Shown in pieces: positions 21,051 through 33,302 of a stretch of 64,000 nucleotides of DNA (position 1 is the first letter of the stretch; each line of letters opens with the position of its first letter). This stretch comes from Gari tellinella (Eukaryota > Mollusca > Bivalvia > Cardiida > Psammobiidae), in assembly GCA_922989275.2 (NCBI GenBank), contig OV277863.1, positions 45,614,999 to 45,678,998 on the forward strand, read 5' to 3'. The notes beneath the pieces were generated by a model. It was not told the DNA's origin. It was given only the letters and a program-made list of their open reading frames with translations, and did not search any database. The translations under genes were made by a program, and so were the position numbers.

Positions 21051-24000
21051 AGACACCCTTAAATTCATAGTGTTACCACTCCATATTCAAGGATTACCTG
21101 ATTTTAATAATGACGTCATATATAAATGTAACGTCATAAAATTTATCGGCGCATTCAAGACGCTTTCTTTCTGAGTATCAATCTCTTTGAATCAGTGACT
21201 TCATTTTTGACCCCCAAATAATGCCACGTTACGTAATTCCATAAGCTAGTCGCCGAAATAAGGTATGCAAAGTTATCGTTTTTCACAATCTAGTGGTGTG
21301 TATTGGAATAACAATATCAACTTTAGGTATCTATTTAGCTTCTTTGTAAAAGTCACGAAATGAAGCTTCATAAACTCTGTAAACAGATTTTGGGGAAGTC
21401 GGAATTACCCGAAATAAATAAGTGTGGAGGCTAATTCCGCCACCTTTATGATCTGACCTACATAATTAATTTTAATTCCGTTTTCCTACTTCCTCAACGT
21501 CATAAACACCTAGATATCAACTCCATTCATTAGATACTATTTAAAGACGTATCATCTGAAAATATGGTAGAGCTAGCCACAATTATACTCTCTAGCCGTG
21601 ATATATTCAAATTAATGAAATTGAACGCCAATTAAGACCTGACTGAATTTTAGTCTAATAAAAATTTATTCTATATATAAAGCTCTTCGAGTTGGTCTTT
21701 ATCTGTACATCTACGTCTTTAAAAAGGAAAAGAAAATCAATGCTCAAATTCATAGAAAGTTATAGGCACTAATTCATATCTAGCTAAAACATTTAATATA
21801 GACGCTTTAGGACAAAGGAATTTAGTACCCTCTTTCAAAAGGTAGATACTGCTGACAATTATCGTGGAATTGGCAGTCATAAGATTTTTAAAAGTCCATG
21901 TCAGGACTGGAAAACTATTGCCTGGTACTGTACTGGAATATCAAAACATCACAGTGTTTTTACACCTCTCATAGCATTTTGAATCAATTCAGTAACAGCT
22001 AATTGGCAGAAAACCCTTCTGTTGTGTCATGTGACTTTTCAAAACCCAAACTGCATGCCTATTTATAGAATATTACGAGGGAGAGAGATTGAGTGAGTGA
22101 ATAGTTTTACCAACGGCTTTGTCGCTGAACGTCAGTGAATACCACACTAAATGATACATGTCTGCTAAATACGGCATGAGCTAAAATTGAAATTTTGTTT
22201 TTCAAGTGCATTCCTTATCCGAATTACAAACAGTTAGAAAAGGTGAGACTATAATATGTTGGCCCCCTTATCTGGATTTGTTATCACAATTTCACCGTTA
22301 TATATTGAATGGTAAGCGTAGAATCTACGTGTAATTTCTCACTTGTACGAACATTCGCAGATTCAAATAGATATAGAGATTAAGACGAGTGCGTAAGATG
22401 CAGATCATGTCCACAGAAATTACACATTTACTGTGTTGCAGACAATTAGCCTGTATGTCTGACATATACGCAGAGAATATAGAACCCTTTTCATGCTTTT
22501 GGCTGCGAAGAGTGCACACATACCTTTGTATATCCTATTTGTTTGATTCAGCTAGAAAATAAAGGGCGTATGTCATTGTTTTTAAAAACACTGATTGGGT
22601 GTCGGGATTACCCGAATAGTGACGGGGTTACCCGCCAGTAAGTTGTACATGAAACCGAAAGTAACACACATATTTAATATAGTTCGGCACAAATCGTATT
22701 CATGGATTTCAGGGTAAATGGTGTGTTCGTGTAACTCCGACCTCTACGGTATTTTAGGAACGTTCGGCAAATCTGTAAATAATTTTTTCTCTTAAGGTGT
22801 CGGAATTACCCGAAATTACTCTAGTTTGAGCAAATGATTGAAAATTTTACTATAAAACTCTATCATAAAACTGTGACAACCACCCCTTCCCTCTCTACAA
22901 CGATATCCAATGGAAGACAAAAATTGTGTGCATTGTTTGGAGAGAGTCATTATAGGGAGGGACATTTCCAAACAGCTTGAATCCACAGGGGGCCGTCACA
23001 ATGAAATATGAACCGAAATTTTTTTTTTTTTTATGAACATTAGATCTATATAGTCTCAGGGATTTCCCTAGGATTTCCTGAAGGCATGTTGAATTTGGGG
23101 CATAGGGGGAGGGTACGGAAGGGCTCCCCCCCCCGCGCTGCGACGAAATTTTTTGCCCTTTAAAAAATAAAATAGTGCATTTTTAGCAATACATATATGT
23201 GACTATAGTATGTTTATATGGAAATGGCTGAAATAAGTATTATTCCGTTTGCAAGAACTAGTGTGTTGGGTTTTTGTTTTCAAGTTCAGCACCAATATTT
23301 AAGTTACAACTCAATCATAACTAATTTTTACAATAATACCTGCTGATCTCCCAGTACAGTTGCTGACTGCAGCTTGCATTAACTAGTATTCCATTATTTT
23401 GCAACAAGGTATTACATTGTAAAGCCTTACAGGTTGTAAAAGCACAAAGATGATAAATAGCTAAACACATTAATTCACTTATTTTATACATAATTATACA
23501 CACACACAAAAAAAAATCCAGAAACTATGAATGCCTGGACCTATGGAAAAGTGTAGACCCAGTCTGATCTCCTGGGTTAGTCCTCTGATCAGTGTCAGTG
23601 CCATTTACAAGATTGTAAATTCTTTGGAAAAATTACTCTTGGCAGAAACTGCAAACAACATGTAGTCTTTTGACCAAAATGGAAAAGCATGTGAAATGTA
23701 CACACCTTTTCATTTGTCTCTGCCATACACACTACTCTACTGTCACACTCAATCAGATCATACACACAAATACTAGAAAATGCTCACTTTTGTTTGCAAA
23801 TAAATAAATTCTGAAACAGGAATGCAGAAACAAGTAGATAGGGCATGTGCTGCAAACAGTAGATCCAGAACAGGAAGCCTCTGATCAGGGAAGAACTGGT
23901 TGTCTTAATCATTTTTATGGAAAACATTCATAAGTCTCATTAACTTAATCAAAGAATTTATTTGAAAAAGTTTAACATTAACTTGCTACACACAGTCAAA

Positions 24001-24494
24001 CATACACACAAACACCTACCCTTACTTAGAATTAAGTACAGTGCATGTATAATGTGATTTGAATGTATAATGTTTTTAACTCTTATTCCTCATAGTCATT
24101 TGAGATATGTTTTTAAGACTTTACTATTCCCTTGAAGTTAAAAGTAATTTTTTTTATTCTATCAAATACAGATCTAGATACGGTAACATAATAGAGGTCT
24201 AGTAAAAAAAAAAAGGTGTTTATTTTTATTTTTTTATGTGTCAAGAACCTGTGCGTTAAGAGCATATAACATTTCACTGCATCCCGACAGGTTGATGTCT
24301 AATGGAGGATTCATTTTTTACTTTAAGCCTACTCTAAACAACCATCCACCATAAAAACAGAAAACAAATTTTAACTTTGTGAAGAATTAATAAGACGGTA
24401 TGACTGTCATGAGATAAATCCAGGTCTACTTAATTATTTGTTGTCACGATTTTCTTTTTCAATATTTCATCACCAAGTATTCAATTTCTATATA

Positions 24495-24660
24495 TACCAA
24501 CTCAACTCAACTCAATTTTATTGGCAATCGGCAACATAAAAGCGCCATTGGCCATGTACAATAGATCAATTAACGTGAAATATGACCATGACATTTACAT
24601 AAACACAACTCAACTTAACAACTCAATTTTACAAGTACAAAACATTCAACTGAAAATATT
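24495..24660 (-). repeat. LINE-type 3' tail on the minus strand
   Basis: On the complement the text reads 'gccattggc...' then 'ttgccaataaaattgag' and (ttgag)n, the form of a non-LTR retrotransposon 3' terminus. It lies inside the hAT-like element. No reverse-transcriptase frame is attached. Confidence 0.5.
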
Positions 24661-25569
24661 ATAACTTGTATATACACTATTATAGTATATTATTGATATT
24701 ATCATACCAAAACTGCCAGAATGCAGATTCCTCGTTTTCTGCGTGTATGTTTTGCTTTTGTTCTTAAAAAAACCTTATTTCCCGAAACTCCCATGAAAAA
24801 CGTATTCCGCATCGCTAGCCATTTCATACGAATAAGTGCTAATTTTAACCATCGTAATTTATGTTAATTTCACTAGTATCGAAAACTGTCTTTCTAAATG
24901 GAAGTATATAACGTCTAATCTAATTGGATGATTTCAAAATGACGCTGGGAATTACCTTTTTGATAACCAATAAAACAAGTAAAGACATGTGTCAAAAGTT
25001 CGAAGCATGCCGCGCAATTGGATTTCATTTCGGAAGTTTGGAATAATGTTTGTGTCTGTTACGTGATTATTATACGGAGTTGTCGAGGAAATCAATTCTT
25101 AAAGGTAATTAATATCCATCACAAATGTTCGTTTGTTCAATATTTAAGTTTTCTTATTTAATAGGCCCCGTGTCGAGTATATTTTTCCGAGGCGACAAGC
25201 GATTTCGCCGCTGTTACTCTCATCTCAATAAATTAACGCGGCGAATTTGGTAAATCATCTTCTTAATGTTTAGATTCGGGGAAAATAATGTCTGAGATTC
25301 CGGTTTCGAATAGTATTTATTTTTCGGTCAGCGTTATTCGAAGCTTGTTTTCCGAAAATCATGTTGCAGAATCTACTCGCCATTGCCAGTACTAACGGTT
25401 TTAGAAACGTCAATCAAAAGTTAATCTCGGTCAAATAAACCAAGACCCTGTCAATCACCGTTTAGATAGGGAAATTCGGCTTGTGATTGGTTAATGATAT
25501 GCTCACGCCCGACACGCGTGACGGCGTTTGACATATGAAACAATTTACTCGAGTACACAACACAGAGCC

Positions 25570-25668
25570 GTGATTAAGGCTAGTCGCTTTACAGATTAAG
25601 GCATGTCGGCCAGATCAAAGCATGTCGCGAAGAGACCGCCTGGAAGGAAGGCATGTCGCCCGCGACAG
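25570..25668. repeat. AAGGCATGTCGC word array
   Basis: Four or five degenerate copies occur in about 95 bp: 'aaggctagtcgc', 'aaggcatgtcggcc', 'aaagcatgtcgcg' and 'aaggcatgtcgcccgcgac'. It lies just inside the right end of the hAT-like element. A single 'gaaggcatgttg' lies near the left end (about 23082). Confidence 0.6.
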
Positions 25669-26383
25669 GCGAAAACGGCCTGGGGAAGTCTGTCTATATA
25701 TCTAATGTTCATAAAAAAATTATTTTTTGGGGGTTTCATATTTCATTGTGACGGCCCCCTGTGCTTGAATCCAGATCAGACACCGCCTTACGTCTGATCT
25801 GGATTCAAGCTGTTTGTCATTTGTTGTTAAGATTTGTTTCTGTCAAAATATCCATTAGATCTAGATCTATGTAACTTTGAGAAAAATAGCAGACGACAAT
25901 TGTAAGCAGACGACATTGCAGTCGTGAATAGGTTGGACATAACTGTCCTTTTTAGGGAACTGCAACAAATTCAATGGTCATTCTAAAGAGGTGGTCGTTG
26001 TTGGGAGGGTCTTTGTTGGGAGGGAACACTGTATTGGGTCAGACATCCTCTTTGAACAGTGTTTGCCATTTCCTGCATTAGCAGGAAAAGGGTAAATTGT
26101 AAACATTTGATCCCACCGATCTCGACTTGACTGGTACATGCGACTTGTAAACGGGTTGGATCCAGATGAGATCAGATGTACGCAGAGTCATATCTGCTTC
26201 CAAACTAATTGACAACCGTCTTTTAGTTTTTTGAAATAAAAGAGAAACCCGATTTCACAAATTTTGCAGACGATAATTTCAAAGCAGACGACAATACGGC
26301 GGATAAGCGCGCTGTCGTATGATAATGCGTCGTTGACTTGTTTACTCTGCATTAGCACCAGGGTCAAAAAAATTTGATGCAGT

Positions 26384-27871
26384 CAGGGGCGTAGCCAGCG
26401 ATACGCACGTGCGTAACATCAGTTTGAAAAATGAAAAATCAAACATGGCCAAAAATGGCATAAAAACCGAAGGCTAAGGGGGGTTAGACCTTAAAGTCTA
26501 AAATGAAGATTTCAAACACACTTCAGAGCTCACCATTTCAGTTCTAATTTCCATTTTTCTCCCCGGGGGAGAACCCCCGGACCCCCCTCCAGCATTGTTC
26601 AATTTCAAGTTTTAGAAAACCAAGAACTTAGTAACTACAAAGATGGCAGCTCAAGCCTACGGTGCTACATGTTATCTGCTACATGTACCTCTCGTGCGTC
26701 TAAACATTGAGTCAAATAGTTATATAATGTTATGTCTTATATACGTACGTACAATGTATACCTAAATCGTCTAAAAGTCGAAAGTTCTTGGAAATATATA
26801 GGTTAGTCACATTGATCTATTCAGTGTCCAAAATCCCTACAAACACACTTCAGAACTCACCATTTCAGTTCTTATTTCGATTTTTTCTCCCGGGGGATAA
26901 CCCCCGGACCCCCACTTTCATCTGTCAAGTTCAAGTTTCAGAAAATAAAGAACTTAGTAACTACAAAGTTGGCAGCCTGAAAAACTTCTACAGTGTTTCG
27001 TGTACTTCTCGTGAGTCTTAAAGTAAAATAGTTCTAGCAGTGGAAAAATTAGTCACAAAATAATGTTGTGTCTAATAAAACAGAGCCTTCAAAGCAATTG
27101 TATGGTTCACGTTGATCGTATTCAGTGTCCCTATTCCCTCCAAAACACTTCAGAGCTCACCATTTCAGTTCTTATTTCCATTTTTCTCCCCGGGGGAGGT
27201 CCCCCGAACCCCCACTGGCATTTTTCAAGTTCGAGTTTTGGAAACTCAGGATCTTAACAACTACAAATTTAAACCAGCATCATCCAAAAATATACGGTGC
27301 TTCATGCACCTCTCGTCCGGCAAAGTCAAATTATTATAGCGGAAAAGTGTTAATCACTAAATTTATCGTTATGTTATAACGGAGCTTTGAACACAATTGT
27401 ATGGTTCACGTTGATCGTATTCAGTGCTCCAGATCCCTCTAAACACACTTCAGAGCTCACCATTTCAGTTCATATTTCCATTTGTCTCCCGGGGGAGGAC
27501 CCCCAAACCCCCACTTGCATTTTTCAAGTTCGAGTTTCGGAAACTCAGGATCTAAACAACTACAAATTTAAGTCGACATCATAAAAGACTACAGTGCTTC
27601 TTGAATATACCACTCGTGCGGCTAAAAGTCAAATTATTATAGCAGAAAAAACGCTAATCACAAAATTTAATTATATGTTGGACACATTTGTATAGTTCAC
27701 ATAGATCGTATTCAATGCTCCAAATCCCTCTAAACACACTTCAGAGCTCACCATTTTACTTCTAATTTCCTTTTTTCTCCCAGGGGAGGCCCCCGGACCC
27801 CCACCAGCAGGAGGGGGTACCCCCCTCCCCCTGATGTGCGTAACATTCGTTCAAGCCTGGCTACGCCGCTG
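26384..27871. mobile_element. 1.5-kb element with CAGGGGCGTAGCCAG ends and internal ~300-bp repeats
   Basis: The left end is CAGGGGCGTAGCCAG and the right end CTGGCTACGCCGCTG (one mismatch). Each end also has 'gtgcgtaacat' inside it. The direct repeat GCAGT flanks at 26379-26383 and 27872-27876. Inside are five tandem units anchored on 'acacttcagagctcaccatt' near 26518, 26845, 27145, 27444 and 27738. Each has a 'ctccccgggggag' palindrome and C-rich runs. No transposase is encoded. Confidence 0.82.
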
Positions 27872-28228
27872 GCAGTTATATGGGGCCCTTATCTGGATCT
27901 AAACTGTTAACAGTAGATCGAGTCACCAAAAATTCGCTAAACCAGGAACGTATATTTTTATCTATATACGTTCCTGGCTAAACATAAATGTACAGTATGA
28001 TGAAAAACGAGACATGACCTAGATTATAGATAGCAATTGCCGCATCAACAGTCTGGGTAGCTAGCTAAACTTCTTCACAGCCAGTAGCTTCTATACTCTC
28101 CGCCGTCTCCGGTATTAATTAATGCATCACATTCTAGATAAAATACAAAACTATAGTTGGGAAATCCCTCCGAATACCGAACAGATCTAGATCTACATGC
28201 ATATCACCTATTTTGATAAGTCAGTGTT

Positions 28229-28308
28229 GTGCCTAGGTCCAAAATTTTGGGGGACACGGTGCCGCGCTGTCAAAATTTTTGGGGGACATTTGAAATTTTT
28301 GGGGGACA
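28229..28308. repeat. AAATTTTTGGGGGACA repeats
   Basis: Three near-identical words, 'caaaattttgggggacac', 'caaaatttttgggggaca' and 'gaaatttttgggggacac', occur within 80 bp. Confidence 0.65.
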
Positions 28309-28629
28309 CACTAAAAAAGCCTTTAAAACATGATAGGCTTTCCTTTAAAATAGAATTAGTGTTTACGATATTGAACATGTTTACTGCGTCTACATTTTCG
28401 GTAAATTTCGGTAGATTTTCGGTAATCCAGTAAGGCTTTTACACGACGGGAAAACTGATGTTCGTCTATTTGTAAATAACTTGTAATGATTGTTTTGGTA
28501 CATACAAAGTTGGAAGAGTATGATCAGCACATTGTTTAGATGGGGGTTTCATTCATCAGGTTGTGCGACGCTTCGTGTTTCGTCTGCTCTTTCCTCTCCA
28601 ATCCGACGAGAAGTGAAGTCAAGTCATGC

Positions 28630-28855
28630 GTAATTTGACTGGTTATCGGGTTTTACCACAGCCATTTAACTGCATTGGCATGTACCCGCGCACACAGTCT
28701 ACCTTTATTAATAAAGGATAGTAAATCGGCGGAAATGATAGTTGTAATTGTAAGACTGGTTATCGGGTTTTACGTAGCCATTTAACTGCATTGGTAAATT
28801 CCACGCAAGCACAGTCTACATTTATTAATGAAGGATAGTAAATCGGCGGAAAGGA
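28630..28855. repeat. ~120-bp tandem duplication
   Basis: 'gactggttatcgggttttac', 'agccatttaactgcattgg' and 'ggatagtaaatcggcggaaa' occur in order twice, starting near 28637 and 28760. Confidence 0.8.
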
Positions 28856-28970
28856 TAGTAAATAGAGCAAAGGTACGGAAGACGACAATTGCGCCCGTAC
28901 GCCCGCGCCGTTACGAATTTTAAGGGTCAAAGTAAAAAATATTGCGGGAATCCCGCAATCCCGCGCTCTA

Positions 28971-29558
28971 GGTGCAACACTGGATAAGGATATATTTCTG
29001 CCGTTATATAAGGCCTACATCCGACCTCACTTGGAATATGCTAGTGTTATTTGGGCACCTACATACCAGAAAGATATTATTGCTATAGAACAGGTTCAAC
29101 GAAGAGCGACACGCTTAGTCCCTGAGATAAAACACCTAACATACGAGAATAGACTAAAAGCACTAGGGTTACCTTCACTAATGTATCGAAGGGAAAGAGC
29201 AGACGTCATACAAGTTTTTAAGATTCTCCATGGATATGAAGAAGTCGACATTAGTAACAGTCTCCAGGCTAGCAGTAACTCTACAACCCGTGGGCATCAA
29301 TATAAGTTGGAGAAAGTCCGTGCGTCGTCTAGATATGGACAGAATAGATTCTGTAAGAGATCAGTGAATAATTGGAGCGCTTTATCAAATGACTCAGTAT
29401 GTGCCACTTCTGTTAACACATTCAAATCTCGCCTAAATGCAGATTGGAAGAGAAAAGACTCTAAATTTTATAACCAGACTAGTGGGTTAACATTTCCATC
29501 CCGTGAAGTAGCCTGGAACCCCATGATACCGGTGTACGTAGTGTTTACGTTACGATAA
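28971..29558 (+). pseudogene. 5'-truncated non-LTR retrotransposon reverse transcriptase, C-terminal end
   Basis: The open frame reads LDKDIFLPLYKAYIRPHLEY, then ASVIWAPTYQKDI, IEQVQRRATRLVPEIKHLTY and LPSLMYRRERADVIQVFKIL, and ends at a TAA. This block follows the catalytic palm domain in Jockey/CR1-type LINE ORF2: the RPHLEYA...W motif, the QRRATRLV motif and the RRLRGD-like RRERADVIQVFKIL motif. The palm with the catalytic aspartates and the endonuclease are absent, because homology begins only near 28971. The frame has about 196 codons and no stops or frameshifts until its end. No poly(A) or tandem tail is visible just after the stop. The call is a dead, truncated insertion. Confidence 0.85.
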
Positions 29559-29909
29559 TCAAACAGATAATAACTCACCTGGTTTAAATTTAATGTTCAC
29601 CTTTTGGAGAAAGTGCATGCTATCAGAAAACGCTAAAATTTGATAAAATATAAGTCTTACCAACGAGATCAACGATCCAGATTGGGCCAAAACGAGCTGA
29701 ACAGCTCAACAGAGGCTATCAACGAAAGGTAACTAAATAGACAGTTCTAAATGTACCCACCTTTGTCTTGTCTTGTCTTTCAGCCATACGGCTATATATC
29801 CTCACTGGTATCTTCTTTTGTCTCTGGTATAACTACAATATTATTTACTCGCGGTACTTTAGTGGGTTAGTGCGCATGGGTGACAAGACGTTTCGCGCGG
29901 TAGGCCTAA

Positions 29910-31310
29910 AACACGAAATGGAAATATTTTGGCGAAATGGACGAAATGGAAATTTTGATGGCGAAATGGAAATTTATTTTTCGGAAATCAGAAATAAAAG
30001 CATACAATTAAGTTTTAATTCAAATTTTATTGTTTCTGTTTATATAGATACTAGTTTTAGACAGGTGGCAGTAATTTAAAACCGATTTTTCACACTTGAG
30101 AGTAGAAATATCTCTATATATGAAGAATATTTCCATTTCGCCACGGCGAAATGGAAATTTATGTTTTGGAAATCAGTTATATTAGTATATAACAAAGTTT
30201 TAAATCAAGATTGATTGTTTCAGTATATATTGAAACTAGTTTTATGACAGGTTGCAATGACAAAAACCCGATTTTTAATACTTGAGGGTAGATATAGCTC
30301 TATATATGAAGAATATTTCCATTTCGCCATGGCGAAATGGAAATTTATTTTTCGGAAATCAGATATATGAACATAGAATAAAGTTAAAAATCTTTTTTTT
30401 ATATTTCAGTATATATAGATACTATTTTTAAGACGGGTTGGAACGATTATAATCGATTTTTAATACTTGAGAGTAGATTTAGCTCTATATTATGAAGAAT
30501 ATTTCCTTTCAGCCATGGCGAAATGGAAATTTATTTTGTAAGAAATCAGTCATATAAGAATCAATTAACTTTTTAAATCAAAATTACTATTTCATAATAT
30601 ATAGAAACTAGTTTGAAGACGGGTGGGAGTGATTTAAAATCGGTTTTTCATACTTGACAGTAGATATAGCTCTATATATGAAGATTTTTCCATTCCGTCA
30701 TGGCGAAATGGAAATTTATTGGTAGGATTGGTTTATATTAGCATAGAATGAAGTTTTAAATCAAGATTTATTGTTTCAGTATCTACAGAAACTAGTTTTA
30801 AGACAGATAGAAGTGCCTTCAAATCGATTTTTCATACTTGAGAATATATATATCTCTATATATAAGAATGATATTTCCATTTCGCACTGGCGAAATGGAA
30901 ATTTATTTAAGGGAATCAGTAATATTAGCAAAGATTAAAGTTTTAAATATTGTTTCTGTAAATATAGGAATATCATTTAAGACAAATTTAAGGGATTCAA
31001 ACTCGATGTACATACTTAAGAATAGATATATATGTATCTATACCGTACATAGAAAGCTATTTCCATTGCGCATTGTTAAGGTAAACGGCGAAATGGAAAT
31101 ATTTCTTTTACAAAATAAGATTTTTAAACTCAGATTCAAGTTAGAAATCAATGTTTATTGTTTCAGTGCATAAAGAATATAGTTTTAAGGCAGTGAGAAG
31201 TGATTTACACTCAATATTTATAGTTGAGAAAATACATATCTCTATACAGTATATTTCCATTGCGCACTTTGAACTAAAGCGGCGGAATGTAAATATTTCC
31301 ATTAATTTCT
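29910..31310. repeat. Left arm of a 5-kb inverted repeat, with ~185-bp units
   Basis: It starts with close-packed words 'cgaaatggaaatattttgg', 'cgaaatggacgaaatgg' and 'gcgaaatgg'. Seven units follow, each centred on the palindrome 'tttccatttcgcc'/'ggcgaaatggaaa', at about 30127, 30310, 30505, 30685, 30866, 31057 and 31252. The first ~430 bp match the complement of 34460-34905 almost base for base. Units decay toward the centre. Confidence 0.85.
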
Positions 31311-32015
31311 CTTAGTTTTAAATGCGAAAATTGTATTATTATCATAATATTATTGTGTTATAAAGAATAACTCTACGTTATTTATGTGTACCAAAATGCG
31401 TATTATACCTCGATTTTCCATTGCGCGGTATAGTGTTTAATCATGCTACCTGAAGGTTAAAGGTGATCAGGTTAAAGGTATATCGATCCGTATATCCGTT
31501 TGCCGCAGTGATTGGCACGTGCCTTTGACACACTTATCAACAATGCAACCAATAAACTAATCAGACACGGCACGCGCTGACTGACGCAATGGAAATGTAA
31601 CAAAAAGTATGTTATTCTTAGAAGAAAAGGGCACAGTAAATATATTATAATTCCAAAAACGCATTTTAAGTGAAATATTAAGTGATTTTTTTAAGAATTA
31701 AAGGATAATCCTGTTAAGTAATTACTCGTTTGATATTGATTGAAATACTTTTTTATTTTGCACACATACACATTGCAATGTTAACGGTACATTTGATTCG
31801 CCGAAACTTTCTCATTAAATAACTAATGAGGAGCGCAACATTGTCATTAATGAAATAATTAGAAGTGATTTAGCGGGAAAATGCTTTAATCCATGGCGGT
31901 TGTTTGATCAGTTTTTATTTACAGGCGATAATTAGAGCCAATCCATATCAGAAATACCTATACACGGTAAGTATATAAGATGATGAATATATTTTCAAGG
32001 TATACCCGACGCTCT
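31311..32015. other. Inner spacer of the inverted repeat, no gene seen
   Basis: AT-rich DNA with a short CpG-containing stretch near 31470-31600. No ORF, splice-bounded segment or repeat is recognised. Confidence 0.4.
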
Positions 32016-32170
32016 AACCTTTTGCACGCTGGTTAAATTGTGTAAATTTACGTAAATTGCACAAAGACAGCAACAATTTGGATCTAGATGAGACGCCGAG
32101 ATACGTCTCATCAAGACCCAAAGTGTCTGCATTAGTAGTTACAAATTCGCCCCTAGCGTGCAGAAGGATA
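32016..32170. mobile_element. Short TTAA-type MITE (family E-like)
   Basis: The ends 'aaccttttgcacgctgg' and 'cctagcgtgcagaagga' are inverted repeats. The centre is a hairpin, 'ttggatctagatgagacgcc' facing 'gtctcatcaagacccaaa'. No intact TTAA remains. Confidence 0.6.
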
Positions 32171-32317
32171 TTTGATGCATCTTTGGGTGATTGACAAAAA
32201 AATTGTATGTTCAGAATGGCATATTTAAATATCTTTAATCCTCCTTCATGGTCTCCAGGATGCACCATATCCCTGTCATAATGCCTAGGATAGACAAGTC
32301 TTTTACCCACATCTACA

Positions 32318-32828
32318 ATGTGATTTAATAATGTACATACATGTAGCTCTAGATAGGGATATGTTATCATGTGTTGTAGCTACTGATTAAAATTGTCTGG
32401 ATCCATGAATACGTTGGAGAAGACGGTATATTTTTCCAATAAACGCGTTTACCACTGAGATACAGATAAATAGTCACACATTTCCGCAAAGTTCCAAAAG
32501 ATAACGACAAAATCATACAGACTAGTTTAACATTTCATTATACAGTAAAACCTTTCAATTATGACCACATAAAAAGCTAAGTGGTTGCAATCGCATGTGC
32601 GAGCTATAAGCTATAAGACAGAATTCTCCGTTAAGAAGTCACCTGTCTTAAACGCCGGAAAATTAACACATTCTGTGATTTAATAATGTAAATACATGTA
32701 GCTCTAGATAGGGATATTTTATTATAATGTGTTGTAGCTACTGATTAAAATTGTCTGGATCCATGAATACGTTGGAGAAGACGGTATAATTTACACATTC
32801 TTGTGGTCGTAATAGGGATGTCTTACTG
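32318..32828. repeat. 114-bp duplicated segment and a TA-type MITE that spans one copy
   Basis: 'gtgatttaataatgta', 'catgtagctctagataggga' and 'ggatccatgaatacgttgga' occur in order at 32318-32431 and again at 32674-32791. The second copy lies between inverted ends 'tacagtaaaacctttcaatt' (about 32541) and 'aatagggatgtcttactgta' (about 32828). The element seems to have been duplicated together with, or to have captured, flanking DNA. Confidence 0.65.
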
Positions 32829-33138
32829 TATATATGTATCCTGATATCATGTATCTACTGTATATAATTATTTGGTTGGCTATAATGTTTCATACAATAC
32901 ATGATTGATTAATTGATTGATTGATTGATTGTTTACTAAAATCAATCAAACAGGCATTAACAACAAAAAACAAATGGATCTAATCCAAAAAAAATAAAAT
33001 TATATATACGAGATATAATAATAAGTAATGTCGGCGTAATATATGATTTAAAAAAAAAAGATGATGTATTAGCCTTTTTTAAAACAATTATTTTCTTAAA
33101 CATTGCGCTACGCGTTTCACCATATCATAATTAAGAAA

Positions 33139-33302
33139 TAACAAATTCGTAGGTGTTCATTACCGTGCATTAGATCACAGTTAGGAGTTGAGATGTGGAG
33201 TCATTAGATCACGAGGCCTTTAGGCCGAGTGATCTAATTACCCACATCTTAACGACTAACTGTGATCTAATGCACGGTGATGGACACATACGAATTTGTT
33301 AT
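33139..33302. repeat. 164-bp near-perfect palindrome
   Basis: The left arm 'acaaattcgtaggtgttcat', 'gtgcattagatcacagttag', 'gatgtgg' is mirrored by 'ccacatc', 'ctaactgtgatctaatgcac', 'acacatacgaatttgt'. The tip is 'gatcacgaggcctttaggccgagtgatc'. Arms are about 70 bp with few mismatches. Confidence 0.85.

Larger units (their letters stand above)
17010..22822. mobile_element. Outer element with ATTACCCGA word arrays (tentative)
   Basis: At 17010-17050 the complement carries CGGGATTAGA and TCGAGATTACCCGA. In direct orientation 22598-22637 has 'gtcgggattacccgaat' and 'gacggggttacccgcc', and 22798-22815 has 'gtgtcggaattacccga'. A stray word lies at 21395-21415. The inverted arrangement around 5.6 kb suggests one foldback-type element, but the right boundary is not sharp. 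It contains the AACGTCCC element. Confidence 0.45.
22984..25763. mobile_element. 2.78-kb hAT-like non-autonomous element with 8-bp target duplication
   Basis: The left end 'CACAGGGGGCCGTCACAATG' is matched exactly by the reverse complement of the right end, and similarity continues to 'atgaacattagatctatatag' (about 75 bp in all). The direct repeat CTTGAATC flanks it at 22976-22983 and 25764-25771. An 8-bp duplication is the hAT hallmark. No transposase ORF is visible, so the interior is probably unrelated filler, including a minus-strand LINE tail and a short word array near the right end. Confidence 0.85.
22878..26032. mobile_element. Family F MITE split by the hAT-like element
   Basis: The left part (22878-22983) has 'ttccctctctacaacg', 'tatagggaggga' and 'aaacagcttgaatc'. 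The right part (25764-26032) resumes with 'cttgaatccagatcagacacc', completes the hairpin and ends 'gttgggagggaacactg'. Joining the parts gives a copy parallel to 10041-10400. Confidence 0.78.
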
